DNA of 59,295 bases from Symbiodinium natans (lineage: Eukaryota; Sar; Dinophyceae; Suessiales; Symbiodiniaceae), in the NCBI GenBank assembly GCA_905221605.1, contig CAJNDS010002791.1:217501-276795 (forward strand), given 5' to 3'. The notes below the pieces were generated by a model. The model made no database searches. It saw only the letters and a list, made by a program, of their open reading frames with translations, and had not been told where the DNA came from. Within the stretch, counting starts at the first letter, position 1. Each line of letters starts with the position of its first letter. The position numbers and the translations under genes were made by a program. Below are positions 8,355 to 19,918 of this stretch, piece after piece.

Positions 8355-10844
8355 GTCCCTTGGGCACGAAAGGAACCCTAAAAGGGTTTATGGTCCATAT
8401 ACCTTCATAGGGACGATCGTAGTAGGGGCTAGATGACCCCAACTCTAGGGCTCATCGCGTCCCCTTGAGGTCAGTTCTGATGGATCTGGCTCTGCTTGCT
8501 TTCATGGCCATCCTGTGGCGGCCCCAGGTGGCCACCTTCATGTGGACGTCCAGTGCACTTGGTGCAGTGCCTCGGAGACGAAATGGAGGCGAAACGATGT
8601 AACCCCAGGGCAGGGCGAAGCGTTTTCGGTGTCCCAATTCTATGTATGTCCCTAGGTGGGTCAGGTGTACTTGAGGGGTCATCCGCGCTTTTACGGAAAC
8701 AAGCACCTAACCTGTCCTTGAAGGGTCATCCGAAAGAATGCTCATCATAAACTCTAACAACTAAGACCTCAAAGCCCCAAAATATCTGAAAAAATCCTAA
8801 AGGCTCATAAACTCTAACAACTAAAACCTCAAAGCCCCAAAATATCTCGGAAATTCCTAAAGCCCTAAAGCCCTAGAAGATCAACAACAACGAAAGCGCT
8901 AATGAATAAACACCCAAATCCCTAATTATCCTCAGCCCCTATAAATCCCTAAAACCTTAAAGGACCAATTAAGCCTCTAATGAAAATTCCTAATGCCTTA
9001 AAAACCCTAACAAAACCCCCAAACCCCTAAACCCTAAGCCCTAAACCCTCAACCGCAAACCCTAAACCCTAAACCCTAAACCCTAAATCCAAACCCCAAA
9101 CCCTAAACCCTAAACCCTAAACCCTAAACCAGCTTAAGGTGGAGGAGCTTGGGAAGTTCCTGGCACTCATATGGCTTTCCTGGTCGGGTCTGAGACCCTG
9201 GCGCCGCAGATCTACAACCTCAAGGTGGCCTCTGTAGGGTTTAGGGTTTAGGGTTTAGGGTTTAGTGTTTAGGGTTTAGGGTTTAGGGTTTATTTGGTTA
9301 CTGGGCTACCCAGGTGGAGAGCTGTTGTGATCTGAACACCTTGAACCGAATTCCTACACCCTGTATAAACCCTAGACCCCAAAACCTAAACCCTACATAC
9401 ACCCTAAACACTAAACCCTAAACCCTGGACCCTAAACCCATCGAGGCTTGGGCTCACGGTACTTTGGAGAGGTTTCTCTAGCACGGTCCCGCAAACCTTG
9501 GTCCTCCCACCCTGAACGCCCATTGTTCCTCGTCGTTTAGATTAGGATTTAGGGTTTAAGGTTTAAGGTTTAGGGTTTAGGGTTTAGGGTTTAGAGCGAG
9601 CTAGGGCCCTCAACCCGACACCCCGACACGCTAGGTCCCTAGATCGTAAACCCCTGAGCCCCTAAGCCGGAAACCCCTTGACGTCTAAACCCCAAAACCC
9701 CGAAACCCCTAAATCCCTAAACCCTAAATCCCTAAACCCTAAATCCCTAAACCCTAAACCCTAAACCCCTAAATCCCTAAACCCTAAACCCCTAAACCCC
9801 TAAACCCCTAAACCCCTCAACCCTAAACTCTAAAGAGCCCGAAATCCATTCAGATCAACCGCCAGGTTCTGGCCACAAAGTCCGAAAGCCGTCATGCTCG
9901 CCGGCTTCAGCCTGGGATTCTGAGGTGCTGAGTAGCAGCGTTTAGGGTTTAGGGTTTACTCAACCCTAAACCCTAAACCCTAAACCCGAAACCCTAAGGT
10001 TCAGGGTGTAGGGTTTCGGGCTTACGGAGGCGCCGGGGTTCAGGGTTGAGGTAGGTGCTGAGTGGCTCACCTGGGGAGCTAATTGCTTGGGGTACTTGGA
10101 GGTTCATGGCACTTGTAAACCAAAGGGTTTGGGGTTTAGGGTTTAGGGTTTAGGGTTTAGGGGTATTCTTAACCAATTATAACTTATAACTGTACTTGCT
10201 GTACTTATAAACCATATTAGGCACTTAAGGGCTTAAGTACCGTCATCATTGGTTAGTCAGTATGAACCTCCCAGTATTAGCAGCCAAGCAAGATCGAACC
10301 TTGTCTGGCTGATTCTTAGTAGGGAATGAGGGAATGAGGTACCCTATCCCCCCCCTGGTTTAGGGTTTCGGGTTTAGGGTTAGGGTACCTTCCCTACTAA
10401 GAACCAGGGGGGCTTTTGACCCAGAGAAGGCCCAGACACTAAGGAGTGGGCTTCATGGTGGAAGAGAACGCAGAGTACTTTAGGCGAGCGCCTACGGCGA
10501 TGTTGGATGGAATTGCTCTCGCCAGACAACATGGCGATTATGCCGCCGCCGACTCTTTACTGTCTGTGTTCCATCAGTTCCTCCTCTTCCGGCTCGTCCT
10601 GAACCCACACCCATGGCTGACTGGCATTGCGGCCGGCCGTTTTGCCAGGTATACCGGCAGCTTTGCTCAGGAGCAGCGTCTCACCGCCGCGTTGCTGTGG
10701 AATGTCCTTTGGCCCTCTGCAACCTTACATGCCTCGACGAACCTGGCCGGTGGCTTTCTGGGGCGAATCGTGAACATCGGCATCACCGCAGCAGTCTTTG
10801 CCAACACATGGCGTAGCTTGGAAGATGCCCCGGAAGTCAAAAGA
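7876..10844 (+). CDS. PrsW-like intramembrane metalloprotease (split gene, incomplete model)
   Basis: Exons seen are 7876-8354, 8470-8566, 9139 to about 9180, and 10,444 to about 10,844; one or more short exons between the last two are missing from this model. The first ATG after in-frame upstream sequence is at 7876. Splicing exon 1 to 2 and 2 to 3 gives the continuous sequence ALGAVEELGKFLAL, which carries the EExxK motif of the PrsW family. Exon 4 begins GVGFMVEENAEYF, like the family's GxGFAxxEN motif, and later has PHPWLTGIAAG and TLHASTNLAG, matching the two conserved histidine segments. PrsW proteins are multi-helix membrane proteases thought to use these Glu and His residues for metal binding. 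The basic, Ser-rich N-terminus could be a targeting sequence (inference). A CPBP-type protease is the main alternative. Confidence 0.6.
8355..8469 (+). mobile_element. Introner-like intron, GTC direct repeat
   Basis: GT...AG intron starting GTCCCTTGGGCACGAAAGG and ending CGCGTCCCCTTGAG, followed again by GTC. The ends are imperfect inverted repeats of the same family as the intron at 25,719-25,834 (CCTTGGGGACGAAATG). Removing it joins VVLS to VLMDLALLAF in frame. Confidence 0.65.
8470..8566 (+). CDS. PrsW-like gene, exon 2
   Basis: Encodes VLMDLALLAFMAILWRP, then a second hydrophobic run ending SSALGA. Consistent with membrane helices just before the EExxK motif. Confidence 0.55.
8567..9138 (+). 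mobile_element. Intron with GTG direct repeat, containing telomere repeat
   Basis: Starts GTGCCTCGGAGACGAAATGG and ends CAGCTTAAG before GTGGAGGAG, giving a GTG direct repeat. It contains a duplicated ATAAACTCTAACAACTAA block (about 8745-8830) and a CCCTAAA array near 9056-9130. Confidence 0.5.
9139..9180 (+). CDS. PrsW-like gene, exon 3 (EExxK motif)
   Basis: Encodes VEELGKFLALIWLS. The EELGK segment matches the first catalytic motif of PrsW. The 3' boundary is uncertain: the frame stays open to about 9233. Confidence 0.55.
10090..10290. mobile_element. CTTGGAGGTTCATG-family hairpin element, telomere array inside
   Basis: Starts TACTTGGAGGTTCATGGCAC and ends with the inverted counterpart around TATGAACCTCCCAGTA. 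The middle carries a TTTAGGG array followed by ATAACTTATAACTGTACTTG, which also occurs in the uninterrupted copies at 14,183 and 34,032. Confidence 0.6.
10305..10400. mobile_element. Hairpin element with telomere repeat in the loop
   Basis: CTGATTCTTAGTAGGGAA pairs with TTCCCTACTAAGAACCAG, and GAGGTACCC pairs with GGGTACC. The unpaired centre is TTTAGGG-type repeat. It lies in the intron immediately upstream of the exon starting at 10,444. Confidence 0.65.
10444..10844 (+). CDS. PrsW-like gene, exon 4 (EN and His motifs)
   Basis: Acceptor CTAAG is followed by GAGTGGGCTTC; a preceding G would complete GVGFMVEENAEYF. The exon continues through FHQFLLFRLVL, PHPWLTGIAAGRFARYTG and LHASTNLAGGF to NTWRSLEDAPEV. 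The 3' end is at 10,834 or 10,844, before C-rich and telomeric sequence. The stop codon was not located. Confidence 0.65.
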
Positions 10845-11034
10845 GTCCCCCCCCCCGGTTTAGGGTTTAGGGTTTACGGTTTAGGGTTTAGGGTTTAGGG
10901 TTTAGGGTTCCCCCGGGGAACCCTGATCCCGCTGGGTAAGAGGGCACCACAAAGGGGGGGGGGGGGCTATCCTTAGGCGGTGCGATTCATGTTGAGATTC
11001 CTGGGCAGACTGAACCCTAAGCCCTGCCCGCCCT

Positions 11035-11115
11035 CAGGGTTTAGGGTTTAGGGTTTAGGGTTTAGGGTTTAGGGTTTAGGGTTTAGGGTTTAGGGTTTAG
11101 GGTTTAGAGTTTAGG
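11035..11115. repeat. Telomere-type array (TTTAGGG), about 11 units
   Basis: Near-perfect TTTAGGG units downstream of the PrsW-like gene. Between 10,850 and 11,770 no exon was recognised. Confidence 0.9.
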
Positions 11116-11774
11116 GTTACGGAAGCATGTAAACCCTAGAACCATCTTGGGAGGTTTCCGAAATGAGGGATACCTTGTTGGGGTCCTTCTGATCAGGGGA
11201 TCCTACTATGTGGGTTCTATTTCGGAAACTATGAACCATGCAGCTAAGACCCGTAACCTTTGACACTTAGCCCTGATTCCCAAGTCTCTCAAGACCCGAA
11301 ATCCCTCAACCCCCAAGCATATCATACAAACACTCTAAACCTTTAACTAGGTAAGCTTTATATTTCCCTTATTGGTTCTAATAAGATGATATATAACAAT
11401 TTGTTCAGAGGATTTAAGGGGGTAGTTAACACCACTTAGCCCGCTCGGCGAACTCCTTGCCAACTTTTCTCTGAGCTTGGCTCAGCGCGGGCGCGGGCCA
11501 CGAGACGCAACATAAGTTGACGCACCAGCCTTATGAGAGGGGTTTGGGCTCAGGGCTTGCAAGCCTTGGGTTCAGCCTATTTGGCAGACGTGTTTAGGCG
11601 TTCGGTTGTAGAATCGCTTGTTCCATGTTGTTCCTCAAGGATTTGTGACCCGCTTTTGGCTTCGGATTGACGAAGCCAAGCAGTCGAAAATGAGCACGGG
11701 GCCATCCACCAGAGCCCCAGCTTTTGGTGGGCTTTTGGGTTTGGGTTTGCGAGCGACAGCTCTAGCCGCTAGCC

Positions 11775-14547
11775 ATGGCGCCCTCCACGAAGCAGCGCTT
11801 GTCTGACATGCTGGACGGGGTTCTTACGTGTGTGAGGTCTGTTTAGAAGTTGAAGTTGGGGTACAGGACACGGATTGCTGTATTAATGCTCTTTCGATCC
11901 TTTCCTTTCTGCCGAAGCTGCAAATTCAGGGATAGGGGAACATGGCTCGACCATGGCTCGGCCATGCAAAGCCGGCTTGTCGCTTGCCAACAGAGCTTCT
12001 CAACCCTAAACCCTAAACCCTAAACCCTAAACCCTAAACTAGCTGTCACTGTGGTAAACTGAGACAGGCGGCTGTGATCCTGGATCGTGATAGTCGGACA
12101 TAGGGTCTGATGGTGCTCAGACACTCCAATCTTCTGTGGGGTTTAGGGTGTCAGGTTTAGGGTTGAGGGGTGTTCAGCGTTTCGTGATCAATCAGCTCCA
12201 CGCAGCTGCTAGGATTTAAAGCCCCGAAACCAACCACCCTCAACCTGGGTAAGTAGACGTTCCCTGGTTTGTTGGTCCCCATCTGGGATCTTGTCGAGGT
12301 AAACTAAGTGATCGTAATAAAGGGGGACGACATTGTTGAGCCCTTTAGGGTTTAGGGTTTAGGGTTTAGGGTTTAGGGTTTAATGAAGAGCCCGGTTATA
12401 GTAAGAGGCTTGTCTTTAGACCGGTAGGGCCACATGTTGTGCTCGACCCGAAGATGCCTATAACCCTAAACCCTAAACCCCAAACCCTAAACCCTAAACA
12501 TCTCCGCCAAGTTTTCCCTACCACGTTCCTAGGTCGGCCCTTGAGTCATGTCATATTTTCCTTCATCGGGGTTTAGGGTTTAGGGTTTAGGGTGTAGGGT
12601 GTAGGGTTTCTCAGAGGGTTCAAGGGACCAACCTAGGTTAACTGTTAGATTCTTGGGAGGTTTGGGGCGCCCTGTGACAAATTCTCCTCAAGAGAAAGCC
12701 GGAACCCTGGCAGGACGCTGACCTCAGCAAAGCCGATGTGGTCCAGGACACATTTTTCCTGAGAACCCCTTGCAGGGCTTCGCAGGCTTTAGGGTTCTAG
12801 GGGTTTAGGGTTTAGGGTTTAGGGTGTATAGCTGCATTTCATCCGAAACCCTTCGCCCCATGCTTACCCCCTAAGCGGAACATCAAAGGCCTCAAAATAA
12901 GGTCAACCCTCGGCCCGAAGGCCCTACCTGAAGGCTCCAATGTAGTTCCTTCTTGGGCTAGTTCTTCGGGGCTTCGGGTATACTACGAACCATATTAGGG
13001 CAATTGGGGGGCTAGTAAGTGGGTTAACACTCCCAATCCTCAACCATAAACCCTGTACCCCAAACCTAAACCCCAAACCCCAAACCCTAAACCCTAAACC
13101 CTGAACCCTGAACCCTGAACCCTAATCCTATGGAGGAGGTTGTGGAGGATCAGTCGTCCGGCAAGCCCGCAACATTTTCAGACTGGCTCCAGGCAGGGGC
13201 ACAGGTCCCGAAACCCTAAGCCCTAAACCCTAAACCCTAAACCCTAATTCCGAGACCCAGGTCTACAGGGTTTAGAGTGGAGGGTTGAGGGCTGATGGAG
13301 GGTTTAGGATTTGGGGTATGGGGTCGAGTGTGGATTTTCAGAAAGCTCGGCCGGTACGAGGGTTTCCATGATTGAGGCGCGAAAGAAAACACCTCAGAAG
13401 GCCAGTAGACTTCGCACCACCGACGGTTCCCGAAACCGGAGGGGTGTAGGTTTTGAGGCAAACCCTGTAGGATTTGCTTTCGCCTGAGATATGCTACTTC
13501 CCTTTAAACATCTCAACAAAGAACCCCATAGCGGTCAGATCGTAGTCGTAGGCGTCAAATTCTGGAGGGTCGGGTAAACAATTTTTAAACCGAAAGTACC
13601 ATGGCAGCTTCTGCTAAGACTCCTGGACGTCCTTCGGAAAGTGTATACCCTAAACCCGAAACCCTAAACCCTAAACCTTAAACCCTAAACCCTACAAGGC
13701 CGGGACTTCTGGCAAAAGGAAGAAAGGAGGAGCTCCTGAAGGTCTCAGGTCAACTCAAGAGAACCCTCTCCAGATGCTTCAAATTTTAGGGTTTAGGGTT
13801 TAGGACTTAGGGTTTGGGGTTTAGGGTTTAGGTTTGAAGGCTGAGGGTTTAGGGTTTAGGGTTTACGGTTTAGGGATTATGCCTGAACCCCACGGCCTGC
13901 AAGGCGGCGTCAGCAGAAGAGATGAAGAAGTGCCTCAAGACCCTCTTGGCCCTGGGGGATGGACAGGCTGCGCAGAGTCTGGGTACATGGTCTAGGGCTT
14001 AGGGTTCAGGATTCAGGGTTTAGGGTTTAGGATTCAGGATTTAGGGTTTAGGATTCAGGCTTTGGGGTTTAGGGTTGCCATCTCAGTTGGCGAGTTGGAT
14101 TGTCATCATCCTTGTAGCCAGTAAGACAGGGTTTTCCGTAGTGAAGCTCAATGTCTTGTGGCATCGGGAGCCTGGACAGCCTGTTTGGAGGTTCAGGGTA
14201 CTTATAACCCCAATTATAGCTGTACTTATAAGCCCCCTTAGTCCTCTAAGTAGGTTATGAGCAGACTTATAATGGGGGTTATAAGTACCCATGAACCTCC
14301 AAGTGAGCCTTTTGAGCGTTTAGGGTCTTCCTCGGCGATGGCACTTGGCGGGCGGCGGCGATGATCCCCGCAGCGCTTGACGCTGAACAACTCTACGACG
14401 ACAGGGCCATTGCTATCGAGACCATCGCCATCACCGGGTGAAGTACCGCTGCGAACGACCGCTTATAATTATAAGTGATATATACTGTGGACATGTTTCT
14501 GTTATTGGTTCTTTGTAGCGGATTTCCTGAAGCTCTTGAAAGGACTG
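11775..14547 (+). CDS. Unrecognised split gene A (candidate exons)
   Basis: Possible exons, each beginning after AG and ending before a GT or GC donor: 11,775-11,827 (starts ATG, MAPSTKQRLSDMLDG), 12,714-12,785 (DADLSKADVVQDTFF), 13,136-13,192 (EVVEDQSSGKPATFSDWLQ), 13,699-13,741 (AGTSGKRKKGGAPE), 13,904-13,982 (AASAEEMKKCLKTLLALG), 14,374-14,436 (LDAEQLYDDRAIAIETIAI) and 14,521-14,547 (DFLKLLKGL). The third and fourth join in phase. Composition is that of the recognised exons nearby: high third-position GC in isolated blocks between telomere-rich introns. No family is recognised, so the chain may be two genes or contain false exons. Confidence 0.35.
14183..14305. mobile_element. CTTGGAGGTTCATG-family hairpin element
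   Basis: TTTGGAGGTTCAGGGTACTTATAACCCC pairs with GGGGTTATAAGTACCCATGAACCTCCAA. About 120 bp with nearly complete inverted structure and no telomere array inside. Other copies lie near 10,090, 34,032 and 57,169. Confidence 0.8.
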
Positions 14548-15485
14548 TAGGGTCACTCCTTCCCAAGTTCCCCACAAAGAGCCAGCAAGTTTTGGGGGAA
14601 GATCTGTGTTTTGCCTCCCCTACCGCTCTCTAGATAGAAAACAGAGTGGCCATGAAAAACCCTAAACCCTAAACCCTAAACCCTAGAAGCCCTAAACCCC
14701 AAGCCCTAAAACCTACAAGCCCTTGGCAGGCCCTAGAGCAGATGGGCTCCGTGCTTGAGGTGGGAGGGGAGAGAGCAGTTTGGGGTTTAGGGTTTAGGGT
14801 TTAGGGTTTAGAGTTTAGAGTTTAGGGTTTAGGGTTTAGGGTTTCGGGTTTAGGGTTTTAAGGTGTCATTGTGAACTCAGGGCTTTACATGGGTAGTTCT
14901 CTACATTAGGGTCTTTGACTGTCGGCATTGGTTTGCCAGTGCCAGAGTTTGTTGCGAGGTGTTTGCTGCAAGTTGTTTGGGCACACTAGCCAAGTCTACA
15001 CCCTCAACGCGAAACCGCTAGACCAGACCGTGGTATTCGAATGTTGTTGATGAGTTCCGTTTTGTCCGGCGCTGTTGCTCTGTTTGTTTGGGGTCTATGA
15101 GCTTTTGTCACGGTTGCTAGGGTTGTAGGCTTCATGGTTTCGGGCACATTGAGCAAATGAGCCTCAAGCCAGGGCTCTCGGTGTATTTCTCGTCTTTGTC
15201 TTCTTGTCGTAGCTTTGTTGCCCCCCAAAGTCCCTTTTGAATCCACCGAGTCTGCAACCCTAAACCCTACACCCAAGACCCTGGAGATGAGGGCCTCAGG
15301 GCAACTCGTCCCTTCATTGAGGGGCATCAAAGGATTTGTTTATCCCCAGGCCCTAGACCCCAAATCCCAGACCCCAACCCCCAGACCCTAAACCCCAGAC
15401 CCTAAGCCCCCAACTCTAAACCCCAAACCCTAAACCCCAAACCCTAAACCACAAACCTTAACCCCCAACTCCTCCCTAAAACCAG

Positions 15486-16125
15486 GAGGACCGAGCACAC
15501 CAGGACTGGGTCGACAGCCAGGCCTGCGATCAACCCCAAGCTGGTAGCCCCTGCAGGGGTTCGGGTTTAGGGTTTAGGGTTGTTTAGGGTTTAGGGTTTA
15601 GGGTTTAGGGTCCAGGGTTTAGGGTATCATGGTAGCCCAGCGGTACCCTTTGTTCCCCGCCAACAAGGGCACCCCTTCGGTAATATGGCTTGCTAGTAAG
15701 GTACGAGGACGGGCGGGTCCGGGCAAAGGTGCGCGGCGCGCAGCAGTCGGACGAGGCTGAGAGCGGCATGTACAGCGAGGAGCTCACTGGCGTCGAGGAG
15801 CATGCTGCAGTTGAGAGCCCTGCCTCGGAGGTGCCGAAATGGAACGCACTGGAGAAGGCGATCTGCAACGAGTCCGGCAGTGCGACAGAATCTTGCAGCA
15901 CCAGCAGAGGCGGTAGTCGCTTTGGTCTAGGTTCTCATAAGTTACTCTTGGGTCCAGCTTCTTCTACAAGCAGTCGGAACGAATCCCAGGAAGACACTTG
16001 GGCAAAACCTATGAAGGATTTTCAGGGTGCTCGCCTGTAAGAAGATCTTGGGTCTGGAGGAGCTCAATTTGTGCGTCCTCAATCCATGCATCTGAAACAC
16101 ATCCCAGGCCTCTACACGGACCCCC
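15486..16125 (+). CDS. Unrecognised coding segments B
   Basis: Exon-like pieces on the + strand: 15,486 to about 15,555 (EDRAHQDWVDSQACDQPQAG), 15,701 to about 15,930 (begins YEDGRVRAKVRGAQQSDEAE and is rich in Glu/Ser) and about 16,042-16,125 (GSGGAQFVRPQSMHLKHIPG). The second follows an acceptor TGCTAGTAAG and a segment with the GGTAGCCCAGCGGTACCCTTT motif seen in introner-like introns elsewhere. They may continue gene A or form a separate gene. No family is recognised. Confidence 0.35.
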
Positions 16126-16129
16126 CCCC

Positions 16130-17590
16130 CCCCGTTATAAGTAGATGAGTAGAGTTGATAAGAGCCAAAAGCTGGGTGTATCCAGGTCCCGGAGCATACT
16201 TACTATCGTATGGGGAATGGGGGCCGCTCCTTGTAAGCCCTAAGCCCAAGTCCAAACCCAAAACTCATAACCCTGACGCTAAACCACTAATCCCTGGACC
16301 CCAAGTCGTATCCCTGAATCCCAAACCCTAAACCATCAATCCCTATAAAGCCTAAAACCCAAACGCTAAAGCCTAAGTCCCTACAGCCTAGCCCCTAAAC
16401 TCTAAACCCCTAGACCCTGAGCCGCAATCCCCTAACCCCAAACCCCTGCACCCCACGCCCTGAAATCTCTAACTCCCTAACTCCCGAAAGCCTAAATCCC
16501 TAAACCCTTCAAGCGCCAAAGCAAGAAACCCTAAACCCTAAACCCTAAACCCTAAACCCTAAACCCTAAACCCTAAACCCTAAACCCTAAACCTCCCAAG
16601 GGCTCAATGTGCCACCGAGAAGTCTCTAGTTGTAGTTCCTTTAGGGTTTAGGGTTTAGGGTTGAAAGGGCTTGGGATTTAGGGTTGGATGGGCCATCTGG
16701 GAATATTTGAGGAACCGGAAGTGCAGAATTTCAGGTCCTTGTGGGTCTGTGACCTCTGGCTCCCTAAGCCCCAAACCCTAAACCGCAAAACCCTGCACTG
16801 GACCTCCCCAAAGAAGGGAGCATGCTTTAGATGAGTGACCATACTCTTACAACTCCCGACCCTCAGCCCCCTAACCTACTGAATAGCGGTCTCGTTGTAA
16901 TCCCTAAGCCCTAAGCCCTAAGCCCTAAATACCCTAAATACCCTAAATACCCTAAATACCCTAAATACCCTAAATACCCTAAATACCCTAAATACCCTAA
17001 ACCCTAAACCCCAAACCCTAACCCTAAAGCCCACCAAAATAAACCTAAGCGGTCTCGATGATGCTGGGCAGGAGAAAGCTTGGAAAGAGCAGGGAAAGGA
17101 CCGGCGGATTTAGTGCAGTATATAGTTTAAGGGTAGTGTCATGGTCCCTGAACATGGTCTCTTCCCCTTTTCGGGGGCTCTGAAGTATAGGCCCTTGTGT
17201 TTTAGAGGGTATGTGCAGGGTATATAAAGGTTTCCCTAAGGGAACATTGTCACTACTCTAAGATCTGAAGAGTCTGGAATTCTTCGGCTCTCCGGGCTCC
17301 AGTTTATACGGTTTAGGGGTTAGGGTTTAGGGGTTTAGGGGTTTAGGGTTTAGGGTTGAGTGCAGAGGGTGGGTGTTTCACGCCAAGCGCGCAGCGAGGA
17401 GCCAGAAAGGCACCAGGGAGAGGGGGAGAGACGTGAGAGGCTAAGCCCTAAACCCGAAACCCTAAACCCTAAACCCCAAACCCTAAACCCTAGCCCTGAA
17501 CCCCAGACCCTAAACCCTAGGCCCTAAACGGGCAATAACCCCCAAACCCTAAACCCTAGGCCCTAGGCCCTAAACCCCAAACCCCCAAAC
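16130..17590. other. Non-coding stretch, telomere repeat and hairpin element
   Basis: Contains CCCTAAA arrays at 16,526-16,592, a variant array at 16,903-17,010, and a second copy (about 17,140-17,260) of the GTTTCATGGTCCC-family element. No exon was recognised. Confidence 0.6.
16903..17010. repeat. Telomere-like array, CCCTAAATA variant
   Basis: About eight consecutive 9-bp CCCTAAATA units flanked by CCCTAAG and CCCTAAA units. Confidence 0.9.
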
Positions 17591-18119
17591 TTGCCCGAAC
17601 GAATGCTCCGCTTGTGTTTGAAGGCACCGGCTGCCGCTTTCGAGGCACGCGCCGAAATACTAAAAAGCAGAAGAAGACTGCAACTACTAGTAACTACTTC
17701 TAGTGAGGTGTAGGGTTTGGGGTTTGGAGTTTAGGGTTTAGGGCTTAGGGCTTAGGGTTTAAGGGTCGAGCGGTCGAGGGGGGGCCTTCGCAGGACACGG
17801 ACGCGCCCATGCAGGCAGCAAAGAAGGAGGTCGTTCGACTGAATGTGTTTTTGGGGTTTATTAGGGCTTAGAGTTTAGGGTGTAGGGGGTTCAGGGTTAC
17901 AGGGTCTTGGGTTTAGAGTCTACGGCCAGGGTCTTGGGTTTACTGCAAAGGTTTTCGGAGTGGTGTCTTCGGGTGGGCGTCGGGTGGGCTCGCTCTTGCA
18001 GTCTCCTCTGAAGACAAAGACAATCCTTCGCCACACGAGAACTCAACCGCTGAGTATTTTTCGAACCCTTTCTCCCCAAACCCTAAGCCCCGAACCCTAA
18101 ACCCCAAACCCCAAACCCC

Positions 18120-18222
18120 AAGCCCTAAACCCTAAACCCTAAACCCTAAACCCTAAACCCTAAACCCTAAACCCTAAACCCTAAACCCTAAACCCTAAAC
18201 CCTAAACCCTAAACCCTAAACC
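18120..18222. repeat. Telomere-type array (CCCTAAA), about 14 units
   Basis: Near-perfect array. A second, less perfect array follows at 18,350-18,465. Confidence 0.9.
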
Positions 18223-19918
18223 CCCCGTTTCAGCTCCAGGGCTCGGGGATCTCCAGGCTTCAGGGCTTGGGGGTTATTTAGGGTTTTTTTGGGGCTTCTT
18301 AGGTATATAGCTTCTAGGCGTCCCTCCTCTTACCCCTTAGAGTAACCAATACCCTAAATCCTAAACCCTAAAACCCTAAAACCCTAAACCCTAAACCCTA
18401 AACCCTAAACCCTAAACCCTAAACCCTAACCCTAAACCCTACACCCTGAACCCTAAACCCTAGAAAGCTCACCGGACATCCCACGCAGCCGCGAACCCGA
18501 GCCCAGTCCATGACAGCAGAGAACAGCTCGTTAGATGCATGACTTTCAGAGCCACCCGAAACCCTAAACCCTAAACCCTAAATCCTAAACCCTAAACCCT
18601 AGACCCGAACCCTATGAAACTCTTAAACCCCGCATCTGGAGCCCTGAAGGCCCACGAGCTAAAACCACATAGTATGTTTCGTAACCTAGAGAGTTGAGGT
18701 CCTTACTAGGGGTTATAATAGGGAGTACAATGATTCTCTATAGTCCCTATAGGGATTATGATAGGGGGTACTGTAGAGACTAGAGATTATAATAGGTAGG
18801 GGGTACTCTGATCCCGATTAAGAACTGCTCGTGTATGGGGGAACATCCCAATAGAGAATTGTTTGCTTATGGGTCATTCTATACCATGTCCGCCGTGACG
18901 TGCCGTAAATGCCGGGAACGCTGAAGACCCAAAGCTAAAGCCAAGAAGGCCGAAAGCCCCAACACAAGCCATGACGCCTTCAGGAAGCGGAGCCCTTGGG
19001 GGAGGAAAAAGGCGTGGGGGCAGAGGCGCGGGTTGTTTAGGGTTTGGGGTTCGGGGTTTAGGGTTTTAGGTTGTTAGGGTTTAGGGTTTATTCCAGAACC
19101 ACCCAAGACACCAATCCAGGGACCTAAAAATCATTAAAGGTGACTGCAATCCTTGTATTTCGGTCCCAGAAAGCATGGGGACCATGCCTTTTTGAGGTTT
19201 AGGTTCCCTTACAAGCCCCCCGTAAACAAAACGGATTACCCTGTTCATTCCTGCGTTACTCTAGTATTGTCTAAACCCTCTAGGCCCTAGACCCTAAACT
19301 TCCTAGACCCAATATCAAAATCCCCTTTGTGAAGTATTTTGTTCTTTTTGTTCATATAAAACCCAAGAGGATAAGAAACATATTGTTTTTATTCAGGTTC
19401 TAAGGGGAGTATAGATATTTAACCCTTGGATTCTGAGGTTCTTAAAATTGGGGGTTGGCCTTGCGGGCATAGGTACCTACCTGGGTTACCCTCAAGCTTC
19501 ACCGAGATTTCCCAGGTGCCGTCAACCCCAAACCCTGGGGTTTAGGGTTTAGGGTTTACGGCTTAGGGTTTAGGGTTTAGGGTTTAGGGTTTAGGGTTTA
19601 GGCTCTAAACCCAAACCCTGGCGGTTAGATTTTAGGGTCAAGCCCTCAGCCCTAGGAGCCCGGAGCCCAAAACACTCGTCGAGCCTCAAGGGACTAGACG
19701 AGGGACCCTTATAAGGGACCTTAGGGTTTAGGGTTTAGGGTTTGGGGTTTAGGGTTTAGGGTTGGGGGTTCTTTAGGGGGCTGAATAAGACTAAGGGCCC
19801 CTTTCTACCCCTTAAGACCCCCTGAATCTTCGGCAGGTCAGGTATATTCCCCTGCGCCTGACGGCAGAAGAGCGCAGCCCGCACCACAGGATTCCAGCCC
19901 ATGATTCGCCTTTTCAAG

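Noticed and set aside
15004-15330. Minus-strand open frame of 108 codons
   Set aside because: No recognised family, includes translated telomere-like repeat, and lies opposite to all recognised genes.
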